NCBI GenBank assembly: GCA_030068145.1 | Contig: JAPJBO010000134.1 | Coordinates: 1-64,000 of the forward strand | Direction of reading: 5' to 3' | Length of the DNA stretch: 64,000 nucleotides | DNA from: Diplonema papillatum | Lineage: Eukaryota > Euglenozoa > Diplonemea > Diplonemida > Diplonemidae | Shown here: positions 47,930 through 61,670 of the stretch, one piece after another | How the letters are laid out: each line of letters starts with the position of its first letter | Numbering within the stretch: position 1 is the stretch's first letter | Notes under the pieces: model-generated | Databases searched by the model: none | Seen by the model: the letters and a program-made list of their open reading frames with translations, nothing else | What the model was told of the DNA's origin: nothing | Made by a program: the position numbers and the translations under genes

Positions 47930-48110
47930 AACTCCACTCCTACACAACGTTCTGCTACGCAATGTCTCAGACACACAACGTTCTGCTACGCAACGTTCTG
48001 CTAAACACCAACGTAACTGCAAAGCAATATGCTCAACGTCTTACACAACGTTCTGCCGTGCACATTTGCTACGCAACGTTCTGCTAGACACCAACATAAC
48101 TGCAAAGCAG
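47930..48110. repeat. Irregular ACGTTCTGCTACGCA repeats
   Basis: ACAACGTTCTGCTACGCAA recurs four to five times, and a longer block (ACACCAACGTAACTGCAAAG) is repeated about 80 bp apart. Confidence 0.8.
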
Positions 48111-48156
48111 TGTGGTTTTCTTTCCATCCTCGGGAATTTAGTTTTCCCAATAAAAT

Positions 48157-48353
48157 CATTTATTCGGCAATAATTTCCGCCAATTTTGCCTCGGTGTCGG
48201 TTTTAGTCCATCGGGAGGCCCTCGGGGGGGTTTGCAACCCCTCGCCACTCGCTCCGCTCGTGGCTCGGGGTTGCAAACCCCCCCTCGGGCCTCCCTCGGG
48301 ACTAAAACCGACACCTCGGCAAAATAAACGGAAATTATCTTGCCGAATAAATG
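48157..48353. repeat. 197-bp palindrome (foldback element)
   Basis: CATTTATTCGGCAA at the left pairs with TTGCCGAATAAATG at the right. Inside, TCGGTGTCGGTTTTAGTCC and GGACTAAAACCGACACC pair, then GGGGTTTGCAACCCC-type arms, with a loop of TCGCCACTCGCTCCGCTCGT. It is nearly perfect. A copy of motif M follows directly. Confidence 0.9.
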
Positions 48354-48360
48354 CTTATTA

Positions 48361-48382
48361 TTTTTTAGAGTGAATGTTCGCG
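48361..48382 (+). repeat. Dispersed motif M
   Basis: TTTTTTAGAGTGAATGTTCG, eight bases right of the palindrome. Confidence 0.6.
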
Positions 48383-50109
48383 CCGTGAGAGTGCAGGCGA
48401 GGGCAGGGCTCGCGAACGAGAAGAAGGGCACCGTCCTGCAAGAGGTTGCCACAGACGGTGCGCTGCGACGGTGAAGGTGGCAGTGAAAGCGTAAGCTAAT
48501 ATTGCAACAAGGTCTTTGGATTCTAGCACGGAAGATCTGGCAAGCTACGCGATTAACGGCTTTCACAAATTTCTCGAAACTTCAGCGTCGGCGACTAAAA
48601 CAGGGACATAGTGCTCAAGCCGCAGCAACGCAGCCGAAGCTTCGTCCATGGTGCCGAACGCGTTTGCCAACGTAAAAGTGATGATTGGGCAGTGTATCGC
48701 GTTGCAACCAGCTTCAAAGACTACGCACGTTCGCGCGAACAAATCCAAATACGCCCGAACGTCGCAAACGTATACTCATTCGCCAACGACTGCCGCTAGT
48801 TTCCGTTCTATTGCAAGGCAATAGCAGCATGCTCAGCAAAGAATGCTGGTATATTCTTTCGCAGGAAAGATACGAAGGATGGTATCCCCGCCAGCACGCA
48901 CAGACAAAAGAAGCGCCTTTCTTGCCCTACACTGGTCGTTCTGTGACAAAAGGCAAAGTCGGCCTCTTTTGGGGCACGGTTCGTTTGGGCACCTGCAACT
49001 TCGGCGGCTGTGAAACTGTAGACGCCGGCTTCACTATAGCTCAGATTGCGCGAACACTAGGTCTACGTTTCCATTTTCCTTTTTGAGGGATGGGCTGTAA
49101 CAAGTCGGGTGTTGTAGGAAAACTGGGTTATGTGGAACGGGCCAGAGTGCCAAAGGAGGGGGTAGAGGTAGAGCTCGAGACGCTAGGTGCTGAATGGTGA
49201 ACGGACCGGCTCACAGATATCGGAATCGTACATCAACCCTGTTTTGCTTCAATTGACCGTCAGATTGCACTCAATGGTTCGAAGTACTGGAAATATGGGA
49301 AGAACGTTGTTGTGCCTGCTTATCCTCTGTCGTGCTGGCCTGCTTCACAGATTTCGTATTTTCTTTTCTCTCACGAGTAGCTGATGGAATGCGGGAGACA
49401 AGGCGAGTGCAAAAAAAGAACAAATGTGGTGCCGAGAGGCTCGCTTTCTGGTTCGCCACATAAAACAGGACACTTCAGGTTTTAAACAAAACAAAAGAAG
49501 GACAGGGACGTCGGAGACGCGCATTGGAATTCAATAAAGTGGGTCGTTCCAAATCAGTGTCACCCCCCACGAGACGTCGACGAACATGAGCCTTGTCCGA
49601 TCCCCTGGCTTGGCAATAAAGCAAAGGCGCACAATGGGTATATGGCGTCAGAGCCGCTTAACGCCTGTTCTGCATTTTGCCTCTTCTTTGCCTCTTCTGA
49701 TCTACCTTGCTGCTATTGCTATCGGAAGGCGTGCTCGGTTTGCCCTTTTTCTTCTTCTAACCTCCTGCCTGCGGAAACGTATGCCAGACTACCCCATCCA
49801 GTGGTGGGTTTCTTCTTCTTGGTTGGCACTCCTTTTATTTTTCTTTTATTATTTCCAGGGTGAAAACAGATTTCTTGTTGTTCACAGCGCTTGTGCTGCG
49901 CTGCGCTGGAGTGTGCAGCAATAGTACAATAGTCGTTCGTTTCGTGCTCTTGGTCTTCCATGGACTCTACGTCCGGGTTGTCCCATATAGTCGCTTGGGT
50001 GATCCCAATAAGAGTTGCCAGACAATACGCGGGTTCGGTGGCATGCTTATTTTACAGACAGTCTCTGCTGTACCTTTAGGATAAGTTTCGGGTGATTTGA
50101 TCGGGCGCG

Positions 50110-50128
50110 TTTTTAGAGTGCAAGTTTT
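50110..50128 (+). repeat. Dispersed motif M
   Basis: TTTTTAGAGTGCAAGTTTTT. Confidence 0.6.
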
Positions 50129-50495
50129 TCTTCGACAGCTTGTGTCGAACGGCTCAGGGGTGTTTTGCACCTTCCTGGCCGTTTTGAGAGTTGTTTGGTT
50201 CGGATGGGTTCGGATGTCTGGCAGCCTATGTTGTTGCATCGAATGGCAGGGCAAAGGAAATTCCCGTTTCTTGTCCCGAGGCACATTTGAAATCTGTTCG
50301 CACCGTACACAGCACGGTGCAAGAACACAACGTTTCTCTCGGTGAATAATAGCTATTTTTGACTTTGCGTCCCCTAGTTTTTTTTCTTCGCTGGTTTCCA
50401 AAAGAAACGTAGGCACGCAGGACAAGAAACGAGAAGAGTACCCTGCCGTTACCTACTTTACTTTTGTGGAACCTTGCTTATGGTTCCCTTCTCTC

Positions 50496-50515
50496 TTTTT
50501 AGAGTGCATGCGTTT
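50496..50515 (+). repeat. Dispersed motif M, partial
   Basis: TTTTTAGAGTGCATGCGTTT. Confidence 0.5.
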
Positions 50516-51239
50516 TTATAGACAATCTGCGTTGTCGTTGATCACGAAGTGGTATCAATAACAAAAGCTGTGTGGCAATCGTGTCTGCACAGAACGAAGG
50601 AAGTACCTGCTCCAGGCCCGTGCAAGAAGAGGTGCCAAAGTCCAGTGTCTGGCACCGGATCTGTCGAGAATGGGACGCGTCGACCGCCAAACCTCTGCTG
50701 CCGCGTTGATATCGACGTTGTCGACGTCCTCTTACCCATTTTATTCGTGGGATACCGCAGTACTTGCGGGGCCGCTTTTCGCCACTTACTCCCCTCTTAC
50801 AACTGGTCTGGCTATCGCTTCTTCGCGTTGCCCGTCACGTGTAGCCCACTTCTTCCATTGTTGCCAGTGCGACTATGGCATTGTGTGGCCTTGGAACTTG
50901 GCTCTGCAGGCCTCACTTTTTGCATTTCCGGTGATATTCGCTTCGTCAGTTGCTTGAGACGGCGTTCTTTTGATTAAGGTATTTTGAATTCGGACGACGC
51001 TTTACGTCGTTCTGTTTGGCGACTTGTTGTATGGCTGGCTTACTTCTCTTTGCTTTCGTGGATTCTTTTTCTCTCTAGTTCTTGGACAATCCCTTTTGAG
51101 ACTTTGGTTTGTGGTGCCGTAGATCCCGAGGGACAATCAGTTTGGTGCCTTGCGACCTTGTTTGCTTGGTTAGAAATTATGATGACGCGCTTCAGTTAAA
51201 ATATAAGGGGGAAAATTGCTTTTTTGCGACGACGGCAAG

Positions 51240-51700
51240 TGCGAGGAATCACCAGATGATTCGGTGCACTTCCTCTCCCTGGTTTTCCTCGCGGCCGGGG
51301 TCTCGATTCCTCTCCGGTCCGTCTTGCCTTCGCCTGCTCGTCTTCGCGGCTCCGCTTCGGTTGGGTTCGCGGGCTGTCCACCTTATGTGTGTGCTCCTCG
51401 TTCGGGGGGGCAGACGCTGCGGCTTCGGCTTCGTGCGTGCGCTTCCGCCTGCGTCGTCGCGTCCGCGCTTTCGCGGAGGGGATGCGCCGTCGATCTCTGG
51501 ATATCTGGAGCACGTTCGGCGGTCCCGCGGTAGACTTGTTTGTCCCGACGCGCGTCCAGTCCGTTCGCTGTTGCCCTGTGGCCGCGGCTTCGGCTCCGAC
51601 ACCCTCGAGGCGCACGCGCTCGCCTTTTGGCCGTGCTTCGTAGTGCCTCGCTTGCAGCACTGCTTGGGCGGTGCCGATTCGAGCGCACACAGCAGCAGTT
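51240..51700 (-). repeat. R3 copy 2 (inverted relative to copy 1)
   Basis: The reverse complement of this stretch resembles 26330-26760. Read on the minus strand it has an open Arg/Ala/Glu-rich frame (EGVGAEAAATGQQRTDWTRV; KARTRRRRRKRTHEAEAAAS) comparable to copy 1, so both may come from one coding repeat. The long frame on the plus strand is a shadow caused by high GC. Confidence 0.6.
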
Positions 51701-54700
51701 ACGCGTCGGCAGCATATGCACTTTCAGATGGGGCTGCCGCGAGCGTCGACGGCTAGCCACCCGCTGGACCTTCGCAAGACCAGGCGACCAAGAGGAGGGG
51801 GACGCGACCCAGAGACCCGGGCTAAGTAGCCTGAAACTAGTGTGATGGACCTTTCTTCGGAGGGGCTCACGCACTCAAAGATCGACTTATACGCTGGACC
51901 TTCGCATCCCAAGCTTCCGTCGCCGCCAGGTTGTCCGCGATCCCGGGTTTCCTCGTAGTTGGGCATGCCAAGGTCGTACTGTAGCACGTCGAGATAAGAC
52001 AGCCGAGGTCGTCCGTGTTTCTTCAAATGCAATGATGCAGCGTTATTTCGGGACATGGGCGCAGCAAGTGTCAGAATATTCAGACTATCCCACCCACGCT
52101 CCTTCTTGTATTAAGTGCTGTAAAGTGCATCTTCTTGGCAGGTTCTGTGCCGTTCTGGATGTTGTTTGGTCTTTGTTTTCGGCTTTCGTTTTTCTTTTGT
52201 TGACGTTTTTACGTGACTTAACTTATGTCGTTCTGATGTCTGGCGACTTTGCATATTTTTCTTCTTCTCTTGTAGACCTTTATTTAAGGGAAGAGGGGGG
52301 ATTGCAGAACGTGGCAGTGTTGGTATCTGGCTTTGGCTGTCCCGCAGACCCGTACCCCGTTGGAATCTTGGTTTTTCGACAACTGGTCTTGTCGAGTCTT
52401 GCGGATTTCATTGTCACCTGAGCATCCACTGTCGCTTGCTTCCATTCCTGGTTGTTTCAGATGCAACCTCTGTCACCGAGTGCCCGAAAGCCCGATTCAT
52501 TTTCCTGACATCTAGTTTTGGCAAGAAGGTAAGCATCGCCAGGTCGGATCTTCCAGATGCAGCCTCTGGAATCAAGGTGCCAGCAACACCGAATCATTCT
52601 CTCACGCACCTCAACGGCTACAAATGTTCCGGTCCAAATATCTTCACAGGAGGACTTGCAGAATGTCTCGTAAGAATTCTGCAGCACCGTGGAAAAAATA
52701 GCAGCAGTTGTTGCGGCGAGGTTGCATCTGTCTTCAGTGCAATCCAGATCAAAGGTGAACGCCCGCTAAGCTGGATTGTCAAACAGGAATGCACTGGGGT
52801 CGGGTACCGCGGTCGCGGTACAACAATCTGTATCCGTAGTTGTGGACGTTGTGTCCCGTGAGGTTGTGCCGTGCTTGCACCGCTCAAGGTTTGCGTGTTA
52901 AGATCTGTTTCTTCTTCGTCTCTGCCTCGCAGTGGTCACTCTCAGAGGGAGTGCTGCTCCAAGAACTGAAAGCAAGCGACAGCTGCGCCTGGATTATCAG
53001 TGACAATGAAATTCGCAGGAGTCGTCTTCCAAGAGACCCGACCGTTCGTGGTAAGCCGTCACCCCCACGGCCAGATTGTGATTGGATCATTCCGCTAGAA
53101 TGCGGCACGACACGGGGGCCTTTCCTTGTGTTTTCTGTTTGTTGCATCTCGAGCGCTGAGTGCCGCCCGGGGGTTCCATTTTCGTATTCTATGTTCGTTG
53201 TCTCCCAAAGATTGTTTCACGACAGAAATCAGCTATTACTGCTGGATTTCCCATTCTTAGGACAATCGCTCCTCGATAGTGTTGCCATTTAATGCTATTT
53301 TGTGGATTAGAATTCTTGTTTGGCCCTGACTTGAGCTGAGGTACCTGTGCCGTTCAGTTTTGCGGTAGCGGCTGGTCGGCGCAGCCTAGTTTTTTTTTTT
53401 TTTTTTTTTTTCCCCCTTCATTTTCTTACCATCACAACCCTGTGCATGCTCATCGTTCGAAGCATTTGGACAATCAATTGACGAATCCCAGCGGCCGAGG
53501 GCGCGGTGGGGCTGTCAGTCCAATTGGTGCGCCAGAGAGCATACAGCTATCTGAGCTTGTCTGAGATGATGCTTGGTGTGTGTTGTATGTTGGCTTGTCT
53601 CTGAATGACCTGTCGGGGCGATCGATTGTTGTTTATCAAAAAGAAGTATTTTGCTTTAGGGTTTCCTTTCTTTTTGTATCGGTTGCTCGCTCAATTGCTC
53701 GAACCAAACCCATCGAACCGACTTGCTCAGTAGAAGCTATCTTCGTGGCTAAAAGTAATTGTGTACAATGTACAACTGCTTTGACATCTTGTTTGCTATC
53801 GGCAGCGCTACCTTTATTAAATCGTGGTATCGGTTGCGCTTGAGAATGTATGAACGGTGTGGAATAGCATGCACGGTCTTGCTGGTGTGTTTAACTTTTC
53901 TTGAATTTGGTTTGAGCACAAGCCGCAAAGTAGGGAAAAATTTGTTTGCGCGCACGTGCGCAATCACCTGGAGATAAGTAATTTGTCGCGGTACGCGACC
54001 GTTACCTTACATAATGCAGCACTTGCCACCAAAAGGACACAAGAGTTCACCACTCGCACAGTCGTGATGCTGACAAAAAACTGCGGGTGCTTGGAGGCAT
54101 GTGCCGTGGGCTGCACTTGAAATGCTTCAGTTGGCGGAGGTGGTTGGTGGGCTTGTGAGTGTGTGCTTGGTCCAAAGACATCCTAAAGATACTGCAGAGG
54201 CACTGGTCGCGGAGGAGCATTCCTTTCGCGCCGACCCTCCAGATCTGGAAAGGGGCCATGTCCGAGCAGGAAAACATTTTCCCTGGCACCGCCTGCGTAT
54301 GTACACGCGCTCCTCGGCTGCAAGACTCCGCCAGCAAACGAGCGAGTCGAGGACGGCCGAGAGGCAAGGCCAGCAGGTGCACGCATCACTCCCTCTGCGG
54401 GTGAGATCCGGATCGATGAGGGTGTGTACGGAGAACGTTACCGCGACATGGCGGGCGAGTTTCTCTACGACTGCAGGTTTCGGGGAGCATAGGAAAAAGA
54501 AGGGAACCACCCCCCTCCAAGAAGAGAAGAAAAAGAACAGTGGAAGACATCGGTTGCTTTTTACCGCAAACTTTCAGAAGAAAACAAATGCAAAAAAGAA
54601 AAAAGGGGACAAAAGACGTCGCAAACAGCGAGACCGGTACTATAGAAGATTCTGGTCTCACCGTAGCAGTCAGGTCGAGGATTGACAACGGTTCATATTG

Positions 54701-55984
54701 ATTGCACAGCATCTGCGGCCGGGTCGCAGGAAATACTCGAAGCTCCGCCTGTACTTGATAGGAAGGAAGATGCACGGGCAGTAGTACACTGCAGCAAACA
54801 GGCTTGTGATGCATTGGCGATGACTCCCTACTACAGTACGACTAGGTAACGAGAACAAACCCCTTTTACCTAGTTCCATCGGACGGGGGGGGATCCTAAA
54901 CATTCGACGGGAGCATCTCCTTCTAAGTACTGCGCAAGTGCGGCTTCCTCGAGAATTTCTGGGTAGGATGGTGTGGTATTGTGGAGCTAGAATGGTGCCT
55001 GTGACCCAAAACAAGACCATCATTGTTTATATCAGATAGCTGCAGTGGCCTGTTCCCACTGGTTCCGTCGTCGGGACGGGAAACGTAGCATGCCTTGCGC
55101 GCAAGATCTCATGATGTGGTAGCAGAGATTGACACCGGTGCATACGTCCACGTATTAACCAGCATGGCAGGTTGCTGGCAGCTGTTCGAAGACCTACAGC
55201 GCCTTTAACCCTGTTCCCAGGTGTACAGCCGGCGTGTACTTCCTAACCCCAACGGCGGCTGTCATACAGGACAATCAACCCCGCAGCGGCAAACTCCACC
55301 CTGGAAACGAACTTCCTGCACACACACTCACACACAGGTATAAATCTTGGGCGAATCACTACAACGGAACAACAACAAGGAGAAACGCGAAACTGCGCAC
55401 AGCATAGCACTGGAAACAAAATTATCCTGGACCAGGTCGGCAGTAGATACTTTTTGTTCCTAATGTTCGAGTGAATATTTTTGGGTGATCCTGGAGCAAG
55501 CCGTACAGTTCTCGTGTCCTCTGGAGAAACCAAAGACGCTGGTCATGCGCAAGAAAGTCACGTTTGCTTGACCACGAAAGTCGCTACTGTTCATGACAGA
55601 GTGACGACTAGGCTCAAAGCATTGTCCATTGTCATGCCCAGTTCTCAGCATCATTTCTCAATCGCGCATGGTAGTGTACAACTCCCTTTGCAGCAGGTCT
55701 TGTCCGCGTCTACCCGAGATTGATCTTCACGCACTACCAGGTCACGCTCTGCGTCTTGGCCGCCAGGGTGTGCGTTTCCGGCTGCTCTTGCTGGCAGTAA
55801 GGGTCATTGCGCCCCGGCTGGTACTCTGACGCTGATTTGAGCACTTCGGTTTACCGATTCTTCGAAAGAGCTTAATAGTTTATTGTGTAACCGACAAATA
55901 ATCGGAATTGATGTGTGTTGTTTCCATTTAATAAATCAGTCTAATCGTTGTCATCTACACCCCGGGGGAAATATTGGTTGATGT
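51701..55984. other. Long stretch with no supported gene
   Basis: Only short frames and a 22-nt T-run at 53390. A 194-codon frame at 54101-54685 lacks domain motifs and turns into Lys/Arg-rich low complexity. Confidence 0.45.
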
Positions 55985-56218
55985 TGATGCAGGGCACTGC
56001 CTCTCATGCATGTTTGACAACATCAAGTCTTCCTCGAAGAAAACGTTAAGTAGAAAAACACAGGTGGGAAAAGGGGGGCAGGGAGTGTAAGACTCCGCAG
56101 GTAGGGTATGAACCCTTTGAGGGACTAGTCATCTGTACTATTTCTTCACGCGGTGTTGTGTGCACCTCGATCTTCGTCTCGGGTTTACGCAGAACGATCC
56201 AAAGTTAGAGCTTGTCAG
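55985..56218. repeat. R2 copy 2
   Basis: Corresponds to 23136-23400 with differences and indels; shares GCACTGCCTCTCATGCATG and GCGGTGTTGTGTGCACCTCG. Confidence 0.75.
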
Positions 56219-56249
56219 ACGGGGCGGGTGCCGGGCCATGATGGCAATT

Positions 56250-56861
56250 AAGTAAACGGAAACGTTTCCCGTTTCCGTTTCCATGTTTTCAAGGAAACGG
56301 CGTTTCCTTGGTAAGGAAACGGCTGCTGTAGGGTGCACTGTTACCGGTGACCACACCTCGGATGGGCGGGAGTGGTAGCAACCAAGAAGGGCACGATCGA
56401 CGACGGCCCCCTTTTCTTCTCCGTCTTCAGAGATTTGGACCTGGGGACCTCCCCGTTTATTTTCTTGACAAGGTTCTTGTAGAAAGGTGAGGAGACCGGA
56501 AACTCCTTGAGAGATGGTCCCTGCACTCTAACTCGTCTCTCCCAGGTTCTTGTGCGTGACTGTCTTATCGGTTTTGGGGCTGCAAGTTGACACACCCTGC
56601 CAGGGCTGCTGCAGGATATGACGGCTTGTGCAGGCGACGGTAAATGTTTGCTCGCAGAAGTGGCACTTCACCTTGCTTTTCCCTGTGTGGAAACGAGCTC
56701 CACCCATCCCACGCACGTCACTGTTCGACCGTTTTGTCATGTTCGTGTCCGATTGGTAGTATTCCCTGGTGGTGTTAGCGTGGTTTGTGGGTAGCCTGCA
56801 AAACTAAGAAGCCGTTTCCGTTTCCATGTTTTCGAAAAAATGGATGGAAACGCGTTTACTT
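56250..56861 (-). mobile_element. Small hAT-like remnant with TIR-like ends
   Basis: AAGTAAACGGAAACG at the left and GGAAACGCGTTTACTT at the right are inverted, and GTTTCCGTTTCCATGTTTTC occurs near each end. Inside, the minus strand has a BED-finger fragment. No 8-bp target-site duplication is clear. It lies between R2 copy 2 and the second GGTACC element. Confidence 0.5.
56528..56740 (-). pseudogene. BED-type zinc finger fragment (hAT transposase N-terminus)
   Basis: The frame of 70 residues reads GGARFHTGKSKVKCHFCEQT then FTVACTSRHILQQPWQGVST-C. The C-x2-C, the later His and the GV-x2-C end follow the BED finger pattern (CxYC...F......HL......GV..C) common at the start of hAT transposases. 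The catalytic region of a transposase is absent, so this is a remnant or a captured domain. The call is from pattern only. Confidence 0.45.
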
Positions 56862-57079
56862 TGCCAACATAGCCCTACGGGGGGAGCGTCCGACAACGAT
56901 TAGACTGGTGTTATTTATTTATACTTCTCTTGGCTGCGGTCCTTCCAGCAACAGAAAGGGGCAGACCGGTCCACCCTGCAGTGGTTGATTCCTTCTGCCC
57001 GGTTCTCCATTCTGGTAGGTGTTGTTTGAGCTCTGGATGTTTTTTGTGAAACTTTCTTTTGGGTTACTCTTTCCATTTT

Positions 57080-57110
<31 letters not shown>

Positions 57111-57258
57111 GCAGTGCTGATACTAAGCCTGAGGCCCAAAACGAAGTTGCTAACCCTGGGTGGGGGTGGGTACCCCCCCCCCCCCCCCCTCGGGTGCGCA
57201 CTAAGGGACGTTGCCCCCGTTGCACGTTGCACCGCCCTTTTGGGGGGGGGGGGGCAAG
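56862..57258. other. Spacer with C/G homopolymers
   Basis: A T-run then G-run at about 57078-57111 and a C-run at 57174-57189; no gene. Confidence 0.6.
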
Positions 57259-57892
57259 GGTACCTGTAAATCCAGGGTCTCCGGGGCCCGGGGCCCGGGC
57301 CCCGGGCCCCGGGTTAGCGATAGGGTCCAGGCCCACGGTAATCACGCCATCCAAGGATGGAATCTTCAATATTGCAGCTTCCACAACAAGCGGAGAGCAA
57401 GACGAGAGAAAATCAAGAAATAAACTTGATAAAATTTGATAAAAAAAGCTCACAGTCGTGCATTTACCATAGGGGCTGAGCGGGCGGAGGCTCTAAGGTG
57501 AAATGGTCAAAATGCCCTGGGAAAAATGTGGGACAAAAACTTTCCGAAATGCGGGTTTTTAGGGATTCCGGCCCAAAAAAAAATTTTTTTTTTTCAACGC
57601 CCACCTTGCCACCTGTGACCTTGGGTGGCTGAGCCGTGGTACCCTTTAGGCAGCCAGCTAGACCTGCCAGAACCTGAAAACCTCCTTCAGGTTTCGTGGC
57701 TGTGTCGAAAAATACATTCCGAGGACGTTTTTGAACGCTTTTGAATCCGTTGAGCTCAAGGACAGTCTGGGGCCCTGGAATGGAATTGTAAACGAATTGC
57801 ATCTCGTACCAGAGAGTTTTTCCTTTGGTAATCGTTCAGGGCCAAAAACCCTGGATAATTTTCCAGGGCCCGGGCCCCGGATTACAGGTACC
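57259..57892. mobile_element. GGTACC-bounded inverted-repeat element, copy 2
   Basis: 634 bp, same ends as 23545-24161 and about 97-98% identical by eye. It differs by a longer GGGCCC run at the left and by a few extra bases in the A/T run at 57575-57595. It is flanked by G-runs on both sides. Confidence 0.8.
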
Positions 57893-60278
57893 CCTGGGGG
57901 GGGGGGGGGGGGTCGTTTTGGGGGCTGTTTTTGGGGTGTTTCCCAGACCCCCCGGTGCCGAGTGGGTACTCCGTTTCCTCCAGATGAATCCGTTCTCCTC
58001 GTTTTCGAAATCGAAACCCACTTTTGCGAAAAAAAAGGTCATTCCCCACCAAAATGTTTTCCTGCACTTTTTTGGCAGGGAAATGTACTTATCAACTTTT
58101 GAGCAAAGTCAGTTTCCCCGAAAACCAAGATTCCTGCAATGCACTCAAAAATCAGCCAAAATCTGGAAAATTGGCCCAAAAAGTGAAAATTCGGGCCGAT
58201 TGGGCCGATTTACCATGTGCTTTCCCCAAAATGCCAATACCCCCCAAAAACTGTTTTTCAGGCTAATCCGCTGGGAAACGTACTTAGAGAATTTCGAAAA
58301 AACGGCACCAAGAAAACCACGAAAGGGCAGATTTTCCCGGTTTCAGCCTGTGTTTTGCACGTCAAATTTCAGGCCTCACAGACGAACTGAGGACGGAGTG
58401 GAAAGATCCATGGCGAAAGAGCGCGTTTAAGGGGGTCCCCGGAAAAAAGGGTGGGGGGGTGCCCGGCCACCAGGTGCACCAAACAGGACCCCCCCCCCCC
58501 CCTTCCAAATTTAGCAGACGTTGACGTTGCCCGTTGCTCCCCCCAATCCTTAGTGCGCCCCCTGCCCCCCTCCCCTCCTGGTGCAACCCACTGTGGACCT
58601 ACTGTGGGACCCACCTTAGCTAAATTCTCTAAGGTGAAATGGCGGAAAAAGTGGGTCAAAAATTTTTTTTTTCGAGTGCTTTTTTGGGAGGATTTGGGCC
58701 AAAAAAAAATTTTTTTCTTTCTTGGTCGCTGCTGAGGAAACCACCTTAGAGCGGTCACCACCCTGCTGCACACAGGCCCTGCAGGGGAGGGGGTGGGGGG
58801 GTGTTTAGGGGGGGGGGGTACCCACCCACCCCTCGTTGCCGTCCGGCTGACAACGATGCCGAGTTTAGGGGCCTTAGCATCAGCACTGGGGGGGGGGGGG
58901 GGGGGGGGGGGCTTCTTTATTTGGACGAGAGCGAGTGTACGGAAAAATACTCATAAGTATGCTGATTGCCATGGGGGCGTAAGGATGCTTAGATTGGGCA
59001 GGAGGGATTGGGGGCATGTGGAAAAAATGCTGGCTTCTTGGGCTGTGGTGGTGGTCGGCATTAACGGGTTGCTTATTTGACTTGTCACTTCTTTACCCAA
59101 CGATGTCACTTTTTTTTTTGTTTTTACGTCGATCCTTGGGGGTTTCCTTCTTTTCGGCTGCCGATCGTTACACAGTAATATTACACAACGGAAGAGAGTC
59201 GTCCTACCACTTACATACCCTCCACGCAAGCTTCACAGTAGGTTGGCCGGTTTGACCGACTCTTCTTAAGTGAAAACTTGTTTTAACGCGGATGGACTTC
59301 TTTGCTCGCCCCGCTCGTGTGCCATTGCTTGGAGCAGATAGTATTGGTACCTGTGCAGTCGTTCGTTTGTGGGATCGGCCATTCCATGGATAGGCCGCGA
59401 ATTTGTTGAGTAGTGTCGGCTGGACGAAAGCCAACGAGGAACAGCAAACAACCTGGTAGTCAGGGTAAAAGAAAAGGTTACTCCCGAGTTTATTTCTCAT
59501 TTCGGGTCCCAGCACCTCTCAGAATAGTGCCGGGTGGCGTTTTTGCACAGGTAATAGACCAGGAGCCATCACAATGACTGGTTGCTATGAGAAACCGTCT
59601 TTGACTGTCTGAATCGGTTTTTTTGGCTCAGGCCCTACCTTCTTTTTCCAGCGATTCTCAGCAGTACGAACGCAAGACCCGAAAACGAAAAAGCTCGGGG
59701 TCTAGTAATTAGGGAGTGATACTCCGGCTGGTGATTCGTTGCAACACTTGAATTTCGTTCGCGTGCCAACAAGATGCGGAGCTTTTAGATCTGGGTGCTG
59801 CAAGTAACCTCCTAGAGTAGACGCTGCACAGGAATAATAAATTGAGCCGATGTCGCCAGCTGTGCCCTGCTCCGAGGTACTGTTCCCGCCCCAGAAGCCT
59901 GTACACCGAGACAAATTTCATGGGGACCCCCTTGCAAATATGTCCCAGTTGGCAAGCTATCCTAAAGCGTTTGCGCTCATTCGACCCATGTGTAAACTTG
60001 TGTGGCTGACCGGCTCCAGCATCGTTGTGCCGGCGACTGCGCTGCCACTGATTCGCGACGAACTCGGCTAGATCAAAAAGAAGCTGCTCCGCTTGTTTTG
60101 TTGTTGATCAAAGCGAAGCATTGCGCGTGGGGGCTGGAGGGTCTTGGCAACGGTCACTAGTTCGATGACTCCAAAGAGCAGCATGTCCTTTCGCCTCAAA
60201 ACCTGACCGAGATTGGAAATCTTTGCCTGACCTTTGTCGTGTGAAGATAAGTCTGTACAGTGCAAAAAGGCCACGTAG
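57893..60278. other. No supported gene; homopolymer-rich
   Basis: G and C runs at 57896, 58490, 58807 and 58889. 58618-58750 (CTAAGGTGAAATGG, then GGCCAAAAAAAAATTTTT) resembles the interior of the GGTACC element, so it may be a distant relative. Short frames only. Confidence 0.5.
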
Positions 60279-60302
60279 ATGTGTGTGCGGGTGTGTGTGT
60301 GT
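60279..60302. repeat. Short (GT)n
   Basis: ATGTGTGTGCGGGTGTGTGT and more; forms the 3' (AC)n tail of E' on the minus strand. Confidence 0.9.
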
Positions 60303-61254
<952 letters not shown>

Positions 61255-61496
61255 TTGTCTGTCTTGTCTGTCTGTCTAGTTGGCGTCTTGTTGCAAATGG
61301 TGGATGTGCGCCTTGCAAGTCGTCACTGCCGCATGCAATCGCGGGTGGAACCGACACGAAGAATCTGGGGTTCCTCTTTTTTTCTGAGAATGAAGGGAGC
61401 ATGCTTTTTTCAATTTTTCCTGCATGGGTGGATGTCGGTATGACGTGACTAGTGGACGAAAGTGAAGTGCGCGTTGACTTTCCGCGAGTGGTTGTA

Positions 61497-61516
61497 TTTT
61501 TAGAGTGAAAGTTCGC
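61497..61516 (+). repeat. Dispersed motif M
   Basis: TTTTTAGAGTGAAAGTTCGC, a consensus copy. Confidence 0.7.
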
Positions 61517-61621
61517 GTCTTCTTGTCGCATGGGATTGAACCACCCTCTCTCAGTTCGGGCTGTAACTTCTTTTCCCTTTTTGTGCTCTTTTTTACTTGA
61601 CCAACCGGGAGTGATTATACA

Positions 61622-61670
61622 GTGCAGGTGTGTGACCAAAAGTGGTTTCGTGTCACACGCCTGCACTGTA
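61622..61670. repeat. Hairpin with about 15-bp arms
   Basis: GTGCAGGTGTGTGAC and GTCACACGCCTGCAC pair with one mismatch around a 16-nt loop. Confidence 0.7.

Larger units (their letters stand above)
48383..51239. other. No supported gene
   Basis: Short frames on both strands without motifs. Motif M copies at 50110 and 50496. Confidence 0.45.

Noticed and set aside
51109-51756. 215-codon plus-strand gene
   Set aside because: It lies over the GC-rich R3 repeat, where long frames occur on both strands by composition.
54101-54685. 194-codon plus-strand gene
   Set aside because: No domain, uneven composition ending in Lys/Arg low complexity, and overlapping frames of similar length on the other strand.
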